From Allorhizobium paknamense (GTDB taxonomy: Bacteria > Pseudomonadota > Alphaproteobacteria > Rhizobiales > Rhizobiaceae): a DNA stretch of 64,000 nucleotides. Both the position numbers and the translations under genes were made by a program. The stretch lies in the NCBI RefSeq assembly GCF_030815125.1, contig NZ_JAUSWH010000002.1, positions 248,001 through 312,000 on the forward strand, in the 5' to 3' direction. Below, in pieces: positions 9,614 through 18,645 of this stretch. Positions within the stretch are counted from its first letter, which is position 1. Each line of letters opens with the position of its first letter. Under the pieces are notes generated by a model. The model saw only the letters and a list, made by a program, of their open reading frames with translations, did not search any database and had not been told where the DNA came from.

Positions 9614-10282
9614 GTTTGAGTAAGATCTGTGATAGTATGGGGGTTTAGATACTCTTGAGCGTGTGTGTTGGCGAAGCAGGGAGCCGCCGAATACCGCAGA
9701 GGATTTGGATCTTTATGCTTGGCAAGCGTTGATTGCATTTCTTGCCGCAGGCAGAAAACGCTCTCCATTCGTGCATTTCGGAAAATTCATGTGCTGGTTG
9801 AGGGTCAGAGCGGTCAGCCCGTGTGCGAAGGGCGGACTGTAAAATGTGCATGAGAGAGCGGTACCGGCCTGTCCCTCATCTGGAAGATTGTCCTTCCCAA
9901 GGCCAGGACTGTGCCGCAGAAGGTCAATTTGAGCCGTCTTTATGCTTCCGAGAAATATCGATGCAGGCGCGGATCATCGCCATGATATGGGCGAGGACGG
10001 GGCATCCGCCCCACAGCGTCTTGCAAAACCGCTGCCCACTTTTGCGCGATATGCTCTAGGATGTGTGGGGATTCAGTTTTGGGTGAGGCGAAAACGGTGA
10101 TTTTCGAGAACCGGAGCTTAAGTAGTACTTACGGTACATGAGCCTAGGTAAGCGCAGGAAATTGCCGTTTGCAGCCCGCCCAAAGCTGAATACCCACACA
10201 CTCTAGCAAGCCCCGAGGGTTTCACGGCCGTACCGGCTGACCGCAAGACCCTCTTCAGACAGGCAAAGTTGCCATCTTCCGC
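9614..10282. other. Intergenic region upstream of pstS
   Basis: No convincing gene: short open frames here lack ribosome sites and recognisable products. The only structured element seen is the inverted-repeat element at 10053-10208. Confidence 0.6.
10053..10208. repeat. MITE-like inverted-repeat element, about 155 bp
   Basis: The two ends are imperfect inverted repeats of about 35 bp: TGTGTGGGGATTCAGTTTTG on the left against TGTGTGGGTATTCAGCTTTG read from the right. The middle has a near-palindrome around AAGTAGTACTT. It encodes nothing. The layout is that of a small non-autonomous mobile element or a rhizobial intergenic palindrome; the family is not identified and no second copy was noticed in the window. 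Confidence 0.6.
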
Positions 10283-11395
10283 CTATTTCCAGCTTTGGAA
10301 ATCGGACGCCACGCAGCCGAAGGGGGCGTTGCCCTGACCGAACCGTTTTTGCAACTGCGCACAGCCCCAGGCATTTAGAGGGGCGGGCATGGCATTGTTG
10401 ATATCCATGCCCGGAGATTGAAAGGGCGTCTTGGAGGCGGTCACATACCAGAGCCAGAAACCGATCACGGCCACGGCAATCATCAGCAGACCCCCGGAAA
10501 AGACCTGCAGCCCCCGCAACAGGGGCGAGGCTTTTCGCTGAGCCGTTTGCCCCGAAACCGGCGTTATGCCCGCCTCTGTTGCAGGCGCAAGAGATGCCAG
10601 AGCTGCGGCCCGTTCTTCGTCTGTCATGGAAATTCGCTCAAGCTTCGCATCGAGAAGCACCGGAAGGCTCACCCCTTCATGCCGGACTGCCAGCGCAACG
10701 GACTTGCCTTTGCCCCCGCCGATCATCAGCGGTTGCTGCCCGTCGCGCAGGGTCGTGAGACCATGCCGTTTGCTCGCATCCTTCGCGATCTTGTCGCTGT
10801 AGCTGACGGTAAGACTGTTTCGCCTGCGCCTGATATTGGTAATCTTGACAGGCACCGGCGTCAGGATCGCAGCGCGGCCCAAAACCACCTGTTCCCGGCG
10901 TGTGCGCAACGCCCCAAACCCAGCGGCAATTCCACCGCCGAAGAACAGAAGCACGAAAACCGTGAGCGTTATGATCCTGTTCCACAGTTCATCCAGCCCC
11001 AGGCTGAGCGTTGCCATCTCTGGATGATCTGCGGAAATCACCACGCCGGTTTCATAATCGCCAAAATGCAGGCTGGCGAACATGATCTCCACCTTTGAGC
11101 TGTAGCGATGACCGTCAACCTCATAGACCAGATCGGCCTCGCAATCTGTCAAAAAGCCTTTGCGCGTCTGGCATCGGCCATTCTGCACCTCGCTGCTCTC
11201 CGGCACCAGCGGATGCTGGCTGATCTGCCAATCATGCAGGATGCCCGGCAACTGCATATAAAGGAAGAATGCGCCGAGCAGCGGAAAAACGGGCAGCACC
11301 CAAAGTCTTGCCTTCGAGCTGGAATAGGCGCTGGGCACCAGGGAAAGCGGACGCTGAGGAAGACGAAGCGCTGGGATCAAGGCGGAACCTTCCAT
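10283..11395 (-). CDS. Hypothetical membrane protein
   Basis: A 370-aa protein with three predicted membrane helices: about residues 32-50 (LWVLPVFPLLGAFFLYMQL), about 138-158 (IITLTVFVLLFFGGGIAAGF) and about 300-322 (GGLLMIAVAVIGFWLWYVT). The loop between the first two has a cysteine pair (GRCQTRKGFLTDC) and looks extracytoplasmic, somewhat like DUF3592 proteins. The region between helices 2 and 3 is charged and probably cytoplasmic. The function is unknown. It stands alone between the pst operon and the methylase stump. Confidence 0.65.
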   Translation of the reverse strand: MEGSALIPALRLPQRPLSLVPSAYSSSKARLWVLPVFPLLGAFFLYMQLPGILHDWQISQHPLVPESSEVQNGRCQTRKGFLTDCEADLVYEVDGHRYSSKVEIMFASLHFGDYETGVVISADHPEMATLSLGLDELWNRIITLTVFVLLFFGGGIAAGFGALRTRREQVVLGRAAILTPVPVKITNIRRRRNSLTVSYSDKIAKDASKRHGLTTLRDGQQPLMIGGGKGKSVALAVRHEGVSLPVLLDAKLERISMTDEERAAALASLAPATEAGITPVSGQTAQRKASPLLRGLQVFSGGLLMIAVAVIGFWLWYVTASKTPFQSPGMDINNAMPAPLNAWGCAQLQKRFGQGNAPFGCVASDFQSWK

Positions 11396-11677
11396 GTTTT
11401 CTTCAATAAATTCAAATTGGTAACGGTTTAAATCCTGGAAGGGCTCGTACCATCAACCCTTTGCTCCCGAATTTCTTGTTTTCCACCGCGCACGCCTGCT
11501 GGTGCAAATATCCACAAGATGTTGCAGATCGTTCGCTCTTTCCGTGAGTGAGGCCAGTTCTTTCGGGATAAAATCATAGACAGGCATGTTGCGAGCGTCC
11601 ACAAAGGCCGGATGAAGCCCCGTAAAACACCGCTTACGAAACCTGGTGCCGGGCGGCCAAATGTCAACTCTGCGGAA

Positions 11678-12235
11678 TACCCGCAGTTCATAGATAGGCT
11701 CAAATTCCAGATCACCAGCCGCCGCGAGTTCGAACGGCTGAAGGCCTGCAACCCGTCAACGCTCACCGATCTCGAACGCGCCGCCCGCTTCATATACCTG
11801 CAAAAGCTCGCCTTCGGCGGCAAGGTCGCAGGTCAGAATTTTGGCGTGCAGCACAACGGCAGCGCCCGGTTCAACCTGACGCGCCTCGCACCGCTGCTCG
11901 AAGACGTCCACGAGCGCCTGGCCGGTGTCATCATCGAAAACCTGGACTGGCTGGCCTTCATCAACCGCTATGACCGGCCCGGCGTGCTGTTCTATCTCGA
12001 TCCACCGTACTTCGGATGCGAAGACGACTACGGAAAAACGCTGTTCGGCCGGGATCAGTTCGAGGTTCTTGCAGGGCGTTTAAAGAGCCTTCAAGGGCGG
12101 TTTATTCTGTCCATAAATGACCGGCCGGAGGTCCGTAAGATCTTCGCAGGGTTTCCGGTTGAGGGGGCGGAGTTGAGCTATTCGGTCTCTGGCGGGAAAG
12201 GGACAGAGGCAAGGGAAGCGATTTACTGTGGGTGA
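11678..12235 (+). pseudogene. 5'-truncated phage DNA adenine methylase
   Basis: From 11678 the reading frame is a close homologue, at DNA and protein level, of the intact methylase at 58524-59336, beginning at the equivalent of its residue 83 (YPQFIDRLKFQIT) and running to the C-terminus. The missing 82 residues include the AdoMet-binding motif PFIGMGG, so the product cannot be active, although the DPPY motif remains. A frame could start at 11612 with unrelated sequence. It is the stump of a related prophage whose left part has been lost. Confidence 0.88.
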
Positions 12236-12460
12236 GGGGCGAGCGATGCGGCAAGAAAACTTGGAATGACATTTTGTCAGAATCGGGCTCTGATGGCTGC
12301 TTCGCGCCCACATATCGGCCGTTCCTGACTTTCTAGCGTACTCCCAGCTCCTGTCCTTCATTAATGATGGTTCATCACACCTAGCCCACTGACAGTTTTT
12401 TATGCTTATTGCAGACTGTCAACCGTGAAAATTAACTGGATATCTGTGAGACGCAAGGTT
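12236..12460. other. Junction between methylase stump and ATPase gene
   Basis: AT-richer spacer between convergent genes. A loose inverted repeat GACAGT/ACTGTC lies near 12390-12420. No gene is seen. Confidence 0.4.
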
Positions 12461-14095
12461 CTAGGCTAGCGCAGCTACAAGCCCGCCAAAATACCCGAGT
12501 AGGATTGTTCTGATTGACTCGTTCTCGCTAACCAACTTACGAACTGCGGCTTCGTACTGATCCAGGCTCTTGAACTGAAGAGCGGCCACGACGGCGGCTC
12601 TCGCCATCGTCTCGCGAATTGGATAGCGTCCCACGATCTTCTCAACATCCTTAGCGGCAATCCAGGACTGCAATCGTGCTTTCTCGTCTTGGTACATCGC
12701 CTGTGCATCAACGATGATATTGACGTTATCGCCGTGCTGGATTGCCTTCCAGTCAGGCATTTGCATGCCAATCCTATCTTTGACAGCCTGTTCCGTCATC
12801 CGCGCGGCTAGCCGGTCAACCTCGGACGCAACCGCTGCAAGCAGTTTCATGCTAGCTGTTTGTATTACGTCGGCGGGGTCACCTCCGATAACGGCACATT
12901 GCCGCTCAGCGATGGCTGCAATGATCACAGGGCTGTAGTAGAGGGACTCAACTGAATATACGGAGAGTGGATAAATCCCTTTCGCATTAAAAGAAGAATG
13001 TTGATCAGGAGAAATCTGATCTTGATCGACTATGCCGAATGCTTGCACCCAACTGACGGTCTCAGCATCGCGGATACTGACAACAGCATGCTCAACCTCT
13101 CGGCAGCTCCGACGCGGGAAGATAGATACGCCGGGGAAGAGCAATTCATAAAGCGGTTTGTCAAGGCTGGTAGAAGTGCCTTCAATAAACAGCATCTTCC
13201 GGCGCGAACCAATGATAGCCTTCTTGGTGGCATCATCAACCTTAACGTCCGGTTCAAGCACGTCTAGGTCCCATGCCGTGACATCATCGCCTGTAGCCTT
13301 GGAATCGCGAACCAAAACGGTTTTGGCGGTCGGTATGCCAACTGGCAGACTGAGTTCATGTGTAGAAACAACAAAATTACAGTCTGGACGCTTGCCAAAA
13401 AGTTGCAAAAGCAGTGGGGTCACGATCGAAGCGTGGAGGTGGCGCTCTGGCTCATCCACGAGTATCAAAGCGCCTTTTTTTGCGGTCAGGACCGTACCCG
13501 CAATTAGCAATGCGGCTCGCTCGCCGTCCGAGAGCAGCGCTATACTGTAAGGCGGTCCTCCATTTTTGCTAGCAGTAATAGTGCTGTTCTCTCCAATTGC
13601 CAGTCTGATCAAAATGCCCGACCCGGCAAATAATTCTGTGATCTGGGCAAGTGGCTGGGGTTCTGCTGCGAGCTTGACAGCCTCCTCCTCGTTGCCTGAT
13701 CGATATGCGTCTGCCAGTCGGCGCGCGAGCTTATTGTCCTCATCGATAAGGTCAGCAATTACAAATCCTGATCTAATGGCGGCATTCCACTCCTTCCAAC
13801 GTGCGTCGGGCTGACGGTCTTGTCCTCTCACGCTCAGCTCGTAGTTGATCCTATCTTGGGGTGAGAATGGAACCGTATTACTTTCCATCCATGTTTGACG
13901 GTGAGCTGAAATACGAACTGCATGGGCGTGATTGCGGCGGAATAGTGTAGATATCAGGCCGGATTTGCCAGCGCCGTTTGGACCGACCACAAACAGCGGA
14001 GTCGACGAAGATACGGGAAGTGTCAATGTTGACCCATCAATCAGGGGTAACGTCGTGTCAAAGGTGGGCAGTGCAGTCTGGGAAGTGTTTGTCAC
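12461..14095 (-). CDS. ABC-type ATPase fused to TOPRIM-like domain, putative defence protein
   Basis: A 544-aa protein. The N-terminal half is an ABC-class ATPase: Walker A GPNGAGKS at residues 38-45, signature LLSDGERAALL near 187, Walker B ALILVDEP near 209-216 and H246 in VVSTHE. The C-terminal half looks like a TOPRIM/DUF4435 nuclease: FIEG with E305, IVDQD with D357 and D359, and SVESLYYSP, which matches the usual DUF4435 motif. The same two domains make up AriA and AriB of the PARIS anti-phage system, sometimes fused; OLD-family nucleases are the other relation. It is smaller than typical PARIS fusions because the ATPase lacks a long coiled-coil insertion. It stands alone next to prophage remains, a typical place for defence genes. 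Confidence 0.75.
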   Translation of the reverse strand: MTNTSQTALPTFDTTLPLIDGSTLTLPVSSSTPLFVVGPNGAGKSGLISTLFRRNHAHAVRISAHRQTWMESNTVPFSPQDRINYELSVRGQDRQPDARWKEWNAAIRSGFVIADLIDEDNKLARRLADAYRSGNEEEAVKLAAEPQPLAQITELFAGSGILIRLAIGENSTITASKNGGPPYSIALLSDGERAALLIAGTVLTAKKGALILVDEPERHLHASIVTPLLLQLFGKRPDCNFVVSTHELSLPVGIPTAKTVLVRDSKATGDDVTAWDLDVLEPDVKVDDATKKAIIGSRRKMLFIEGTSTSLDKPLYELLFPGVSIFPRRSCREVEHAVVSIRDAETVSWVQAFGIVDQDQISPDQHSSFNAKGIYPLSVYSVESLYYSPVIIAAIAERQCAVIGGDPADVIQTASMKLLAAVASEVDRLAARMTEQAVKDRIGMQMPDWKAIQHGDNVNIIVDAQAMYQDEKARLQSWIAAKDVEKIVGRYPIRETMARAAVVAALQFKSLDQYEAAVRKLVSENESIRTILLGYFGGLVAALA

Positions 14096-14324
14096 GTCTT
14101 TATCTCGAGTAGAAACCGAACTGTTGTGCGCAACTCTAGCAAATCTGTTTGACCTTGGAATAGGCTTTCCAAACTGCGGATTTGCGCTGCCGGGTCAGCC
14201 TTGAAGCGCAATGAGCCCGGGCGCCGCCCCCGCTTTCGCTCGCCGACATTTTAAACACGGGCAGACTGTTTCATCCTGCTATTGAATGTCGGATTCAATC
14301 GAACGATTTGCATTGACATAGCAG

Positions 14325-14347
14325 ATTTCATTTTTCCGGTTCTTGGT
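14325..14347 (+). repeat. 23-bp direct repeat, copy 1
   Basis: Identical over 23 bases to 61428-61450; it contains the core TTTTTCCGGTTCTTGGT. It lies downstream of the truncated methylase here and downstream of the intact one there, so it probably belongs to the right-hand end of this prophage family. Confidence 0.75.
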
Positions 14348-14540
14348 GTCAAAATTCCGGTGTTGGATGACATATGCACCCGGAATTCGCGGGAATATCT
14401 GCAATTGACCGGGAGCAGCTGGATGCAGTTGTTTTGAAAAGATATTCTGCCGTTCTTTACGAAGGCTTATGCGTGTCATACGGCTGTGCAGTGACCTTTT
14501 GAAATGCTTCAGACCAGGGTGGTCTCATATCTGTCCATCG

Positions 14541-14581
14541 CTTTCAAACAGGCTTCAAACGATCAGAAGTTCCCCTTCAAA
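14541..14581 (+). repeat. Phased CTTCAAA repeats, cluster 1
   Basis: TTTCAAA at 14542, CTTCAAA at 14553 and CTTCAAA at 14575: spacings of 11 and 22 bases, so all on one face of the helix. Similar clusters lie at 60920-60948 and 61633-61683. They could be protein-binding sites, for instance for the transposase at the phage end. Confidence 0.5.
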
Positions 14582-14952
14582 TGCCTGGTAGCGCGCGTTC
14601 AGCAGGAAAGTCGGGTGAGTGCTTTTGCACTCCGGACATTCTCGAAGGCCAAAAGCAAAACTTTCACACCACGATTATTGGCTCCGGCTGAATATCTATT
14701 TTTTATCAAAATCTTATTTCGCCCAGAGAGCCGTCAGCAAATTTCACCCGCCGTGCCCCTGACATCGGTCGCCTACGCCTTTTGCGAAGTCCCATATCTG
14801 GATATTATCTGATTTTCGCTCCGGATCGTTCTTAGCCGGTCGCTCGGTCAACGACATCATTTGGTAAAAAGTCGTCAGCTTTGCGCCACATTGCGGTCAT
14901 TGCAACTAGCAGCAGCTTAGGTTACGCGTAGCTGCAGCAACTCCTTTGTCGG

Positions 14953-15408
14953 ATGATCTGCGCTTTGAAATATATTCAGTCCCTCCGCGCAAAGATAGGT
15001 CGCGATCTCATTATGCTGCCAAGTGTCGCAGCGGTCATTTCCGACGCCGAAGGGCGGTTGCTTCTCCAGCGCAAGGGGCAAGGCGAAGGGTGGAGCCTCC
15101 CTGCGGGTGCGGTCGAGTTAGGTGAGACGCCACAACAGGCAGTGGCTCGCGAAGTCCTGGAAGAGACGGGGCTGACGGTCATCGAAGCGGAAATCTTGGG
15201 GGTATTTGGTGGCAAGGATTTCCGGTACGTGTATCCAAACGGGGATCAGGTCGAGTATTTTGTCGTGCTGTTCAGATGTTTAACTATGGGCGAGCCGGGA
15301 GGTTTCACTGATCCGGAAACGGTCAGACTCAAATACACCCCCTTCAACGAGATGCCGAGACTTGCCGTTCCTTATCCGATGGAACTTCTGTTTCCCGATG
15401 GAAGATGA
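14953..15408 (+). CDS. NUDIX hydrolase
   Basis: A 151-aa NUDIX protein with a complete NUDIX box, G-x5-E-x7-REVLEETGL (from GAVELGETPQQAVAREVLEE). NUDIX enzymes hydrolyse nucleoside diphosphates linked to another group, often clearing damaged or signalling nucleotides; the substrate here is not evident. The ATG at 15013 (MLPSVAAVIS) is an equally likely start and gives the usual compact domain. Nearby putative defence genes make a role in nucleotide signalling possible, but this is speculative. Confidence 0.85.
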   Translation: MICALKYIQSLRAKIGRDLIMLPSVAAVISDAEGRLLLQRKGQGEGWSLPAGAVELGETPQQAVAREVLEETGLTVIEAEILGVFGGKDFRYVYPNGDQVEYFVVLFRCLTMGEPGGFTDPETVRLKYTPFNEMPRLAVPYPMELLFPDGR

Positions 15409-15573
15409 CTGCTCTGCCTGTGATGTGAGGCGATGCAATCGTAGTGGCTTAGAAGCGCCAGTTGCGGTCATTCGCCGGAGTGACAGTGAAGGTCCATTGC
15501 ATGCGTTCTGCCTGACCATTTGCGTATACCGAGTTTCCCTCGTACACGTCGTTTGAGTGGGAGAAATTCGAAG

Positions 15574-16728
15574 ATGTTCGGCGGATTGGCGCATGTGTTA
15601 AGAGCCTTCGGCACAAGCAGTGTCGATGTATATGAATGGGCCGAGGCAGACGTCCGGAAGGGTCGCCTCCCTAATAAGCCACTCTGGAGCGAATTGGCTA
15701 CTCCGCACCCCGCTATACAGTTCACGGGCTGGCAACTCGCCCATGCCGTCATCAAGGCAGATTACCTGATCGAACGGGACTGGTTGCTTCCAAGTCTTGG
15801 ATTTATCCTGCAGATCGACCGAATTGTCGATCTTGGGGCGAGACCCAACCTTAGACTTGTGACGGGCAGTCCAGCGACCCTCAACGACTTCACGCGAACG
15901 AGTCTCGCGGGACGAATTGGTCAAGGTCTGTCTCTACTCTTCGCACATAGCAAGGGATATAGCTTTGTCTGTCACCTAGCATCCGATCCTGAGGTCATCG
16001 CTCATATCGCGGCACTTCCAAAGACAGCCAGGAAAAGGGCAGCAGACTTTCTGTTCGAAAGTCAGGATATGAACCGCATGATCTTGGAATCCAAAGCTTC
16101 ATTCACTCAGCCGGAAAACGAGCCGAGCCCCATTAAATCTAAGCTAAGGGACGCCCTGACCGGGCAAGTCGACTATTGGATGGCTCGAATTTCGCCTGCG
16201 GCTCAGAAGGGTTTCGCGGTCTATTCGTGTTTACGTGAGTCCGGGAGCCTTGTCCCGTCAGCGCTGATATTCGTGGACCCACCAAGACAGTTGGTTCGTG
16301 ACCCAATCGATTTTCCCGAAAGCCTAGTCCGCCGACGCAACTACGCAGCGTGGCTGACGCTGATGGGCTTGCAAGAATCTGCGCGTACCCTCATGGGACC
16401 CGGCAGGCGTGACACGAGAGCGATTGACGTCCCGGTCATTCGTATCGGCACGCGAAAGTTCGCAGTCTCATTCCAATCCATTTCGCAAAAAATGCATCAA
16501 TGGGTATGTGCTGGATTGGACGTCGAGGCCCTCGCAACAATAGGAGCAGCAATCGACGGTGACGATGGCCCGCTGCTGGCATATGGCCGAGATGCTTCTG
16601 ATGGCCTTGCGACAAGCGCCGGCGGCGTTGAGTACGGAAGCGTCTTTCCCGATGGATCGTACTTTGGAGTTTTCGATGAAAGTTCGCGTGTCCACCGCTT
16701 TGAAGGCTACCAACAATTTCTGCTTTGA
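15574..16728 (+). CDS. Hypothetical protein, 384 aa
   Basis: I do not recognise the family. The ATG at 15574 follows GGGAG by ten bases and is preferred over one at 15520. The product is soluble and evenly mixed in composition, with no signal peptide, membrane helix, P-loop or metal motif that I can see. Middle parts (SLLFAHSKGYSFVCHLASDP, RRRNYAAWLTLMGLQE) look like ordinary folded domains. It stands alone in the island between the NUDIX gene and the GNAT cassette. Confidence 0.65.
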   Translation: MFGGLAHVLRAFGTSSVDVYEWAEADVRKGRLPNKPLWSELATPHPAIQFTGWQLAHAVIKADYLIERDWLLPSLGFILQIDRIVDLGARPNLRLVTGSPATLNDFTRTSLAGRIGQGLSLLFAHSKGYSFVCHLASDPEVIAHIAALPKTARKRAADFLFESQDMNRMILESKASFTQPENEPSPIKSKLRDALTGQVDYWMARISPAAQKGFAVYSCLRESGSLVPSALIFVDPPRQLVRDPIDFPESLVRRRNYAAWLTLMGLQESARTLMGPGRRDTRAIDVPVIRIGTRKFAVSFQSISQKMHQWVCAGLDVEALATIGAAIDGDDGPLLAYGRDASDGLATSAGGVEYGSVFPDGSYFGVFDESSRVHRFEGYQQFLL

Positions 16729-17195
16729 TCGGCTCAGCGCCTAAGCCCTATGCGTGGCGTACGATGACCGCTTCGGGCCAAAAGCGGACGGTATTCGAAA
16801 CCGCAATTGATATAGCCGCCGCTCATCATCTCAATGGACGTGCTCTGATGCAGTTCCATATTTGCCCCTTATCTGATTTCAGGGCACGTCCCGTGTGGCC
16901 TCAACTAGTGGGAATTGGCCAGTAGATGGTGTTGCGGATCAACGATGGAGCATTAAGAAAGGCGGTGCCGATGACAGAAGGTGCAGTCCATCAATAAAGT
17001 TGGATGCGCTTGTCAACACCGCTTTTGGAGGGGGGACGGCTAATAGGCCGCCTGTTCGAAGTAGCCTGGCGCTAAAGTTGTGATTTCTGCAGGCAGTATG
17101 CCGTGGACAACCTTCGCTCAAGCTCAAAACCTGTAGCATGAAACTATCGAATCACAACTATTGGTAATTCTAGATAATGAGGTATGGGGAGATTG
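16729..17195. other. Intergenic region, 467 bp
   Basis: No gene is supported. Just after the upstream stop lies an inverted repeat, CCGCTT with AAGCGG at 16768-16787, inside a sequence (ATGACCGCTT-GGGCC) that recurs after the gene ending at 60803. The last 40 bases before 17196 are AT-rich and presumably hold the promoter of the next operon. Confidence 0.5.
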
Positions 17196-18248
17196 ATGGG
17201 CCGAAGGTTACTTCTTACGAAATTCAAAGAGCTATCAATTGATGATCCGTTTTTTGATAGCCTGAAGGCCGGCTATGACGAATTTCCCGTCTGGTTTAAC
17301 GGAAAGGCTCAGGAAAATGTTTATGTCGTAGTAGATGACCATAGCCGCTTAAGCGGTATGATTTATCTAAAATCGGAAGATGGTCCGGTTACCGATGTGG
17401 TTCCCCATCTTTCCGATGGACACTGGCTAAAGGTTGGTACGCTTAAAATTGAGGGTAAGGGTACTAAGCTCGGTGAACGTGTTATTAAAAAGATATTTGA
17501 CACAGCTTTAGATGTGGGCGCGACGGGAATTTACGTGACGGTCTTCGAAGTCCACGAAAGCTTAATAAACCTGTTTTCCCGATATGGCTTCCAGCAGACA
17601 GGAACTAAAACGACAAAAAACGGTGTCGAGCTGGTTTTGGCTCGTTCGTTGACAACGCATTCAACGGATATGCTGAAATCTTACCCTTTTATTAGAACAG
17701 CGAACGCTAACCTTTGGCTTCTGGCGGTCTATCCAGAGTTTCATTCCCGATTCCTTCCAGATTCAATCCTGAACAACGAGCCCAAGGAGATCGTCCAAGA
17801 CGTATCCTATACGAATACCATACATAAGATCTATGTCGCAAAATTGCCGCTTACCCGTATGAAAAAGGGTGATGCGGTCGTGATGTACAGAACCACCGAC
17901 GGTAGAGGGCCCGCGTTTTATCGCTCCGTTGCAACTTCGATATGCGTTGTGGAGGAAACTCATCGACGCGAAGATTTTGCTTCCCTTGAGGATTTCCTTG
18001 AGTACACCAAGCCGCACAGCGTCTTTACCGAGGATGAGCTCAAAGACATGTATGCCTCTTGGACCAGGCTCTACACGGTTAAAATGACTTACAACATTGC
18101 ATTTAACAAAAGGATTACCCGTGGGAACCTGATGGACTTGGCCGATGTACCGGAACATCCGCGTTGGGATTTAAAACCCTTGAGTAAGGTTCAGTTCCAA
18201 AAAATCATCGAAATGGGGAAGGTTCATGAAGGTATTATTGTCGATTAA
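17196..18248 (+). CDS. GNAT acetyltransferase fused to PUA-like (EVE/ASCH) domain
   Basis: A 350-aa two-domain protein. Residues about 1-155 form a GNAT N-acetyltransferase: acetyl-CoA motif near KIEGKGTKLGERVIKKIF, then IYVTVFEVHESLINLFSRYGF. Residues about 165-350 look like a PUA-superfamily fold (IYVAKLPLTRMKKGDAVVMYRT; FYRSVATSICVVEETHR), a group that binds RNA or modified bases. The ATG at 17196 has GGGGAG just upstream; 17184 is an alternative. The gene overlaps the ASCH gene by 23 bases, so the two are co-translated. The AT-rich composition differs from the flanking genes, a sign of transfer. Confidence 0.75.
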   Translation: MGRRLLLTKFKELSIDDPFFDSLKAGYDEFPVWFNGKAQENVYVVVDDHSRLSGMIYLKSEDGPVTDVVPHLSDGHWLKVGTLKIEGKGTKLGERVIKKIFDTALDVGATGIYVTVFEVHESLINLFSRYGFQQTGTKTTKNGVELVLARSLTTHSTDMLKSYPFIRTANANLWLLAVYPEFHSRFLPDSILNNEPKEIVQDVSYTNTIHKIYVAKLPLTRMKKGDAVVMYRTTDGRGPAFYRSVATSICVVEETHRREDFASLEDFLEYTKPHSVFTEDELKDMYASWTRLYTVKMTYNIAFNKRITRGNLMDLADVPEHPRWDLKPLSKVQFQKIIEMGKVHEGIIVD

Positions 18249-18645
18249 TCCTGAGCACGTGGAAAACATATTCAGGGGTGTTAAAACATTCGAATTCCGG
18301 CGAAAAGTTTTTGCTCGGAAGGATGTCCGTACTGTTGTCGTTTATTGTACAATGCCTGTGGGCAGGATTGTTGGTGAATTTGACATTGATACTATACTGG
18401 AGGATGCTCCTGATGAAATTTGGGAAAAGACGCAGTTTGGTTCCGGAATTACAAAAGATTTTTTTGATCAATACTTTTCCGAGCGGAAGGTGGCCTATGC
18501 ATTAAAAATTGGTGAGGTTAGGGAATACAAGGAATACATAGATCCGAAAGAAGTTCTCGACAATTTTAGTCCACCTCAGTCGTACATGTATATGAAGGAG
18601 GAGAGACGAAAACTGGATTGTAGTGATCAACTGGAGTTTTGGTGA
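18226..18645 (+). CDS. ASCH domain protein
   Basis: A 139-aa ASCH (PUA-like) protein: N-terminal LLSINPEHVENIFRGVKTFE is the hallmark, followed by EFRRKVF and the strand VVYCTMPVGRIVGEFDI. ASCH domains are thought to bind RNA or nucleotides, and some relatives hydrolyse modified cytidines. The start overlaps the GNAT-PUA gene by 23 bases and the stop (TGATG) touches the start of the P-loop gene, making a tight three-gene operon. Confidence 0.85.
   Translation: MKVLLSINPEHVENIFRGVKTFEFRRKVFARKDVRTVVVYCTMPVGRIVGEFDIDTILEDAPDEIWEKTQFGSGITKDFFDQYFSERKVAYALKIGEVREYKEYIDPKEVLDNFSPPQSYMYMKEERRKLDCSDQLEFW

Larger units (their letters stand above)
14096..14952. other. Intergenic region with prophage-end-like repeats
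   Basis: No convincing gene in 857 bases; frames such as 14504-14812 have no recognisable product. The region shares layout with 61.4-61.7 kb: a 23-bp identical sequence (14325-14347) followed about 200 bases later by CTTCAAA repeats at 11-bp multiples. A small hairpin GAGTGC-TTTT-GCACTC is at 14617-14632. Confidence 0.6.

Noticed and set aside
14504..14812. 102-aa frame in the repeat region
   Set aside because: No ribosome site, low-complexity basic sequence, and it runs through the phased repeats.
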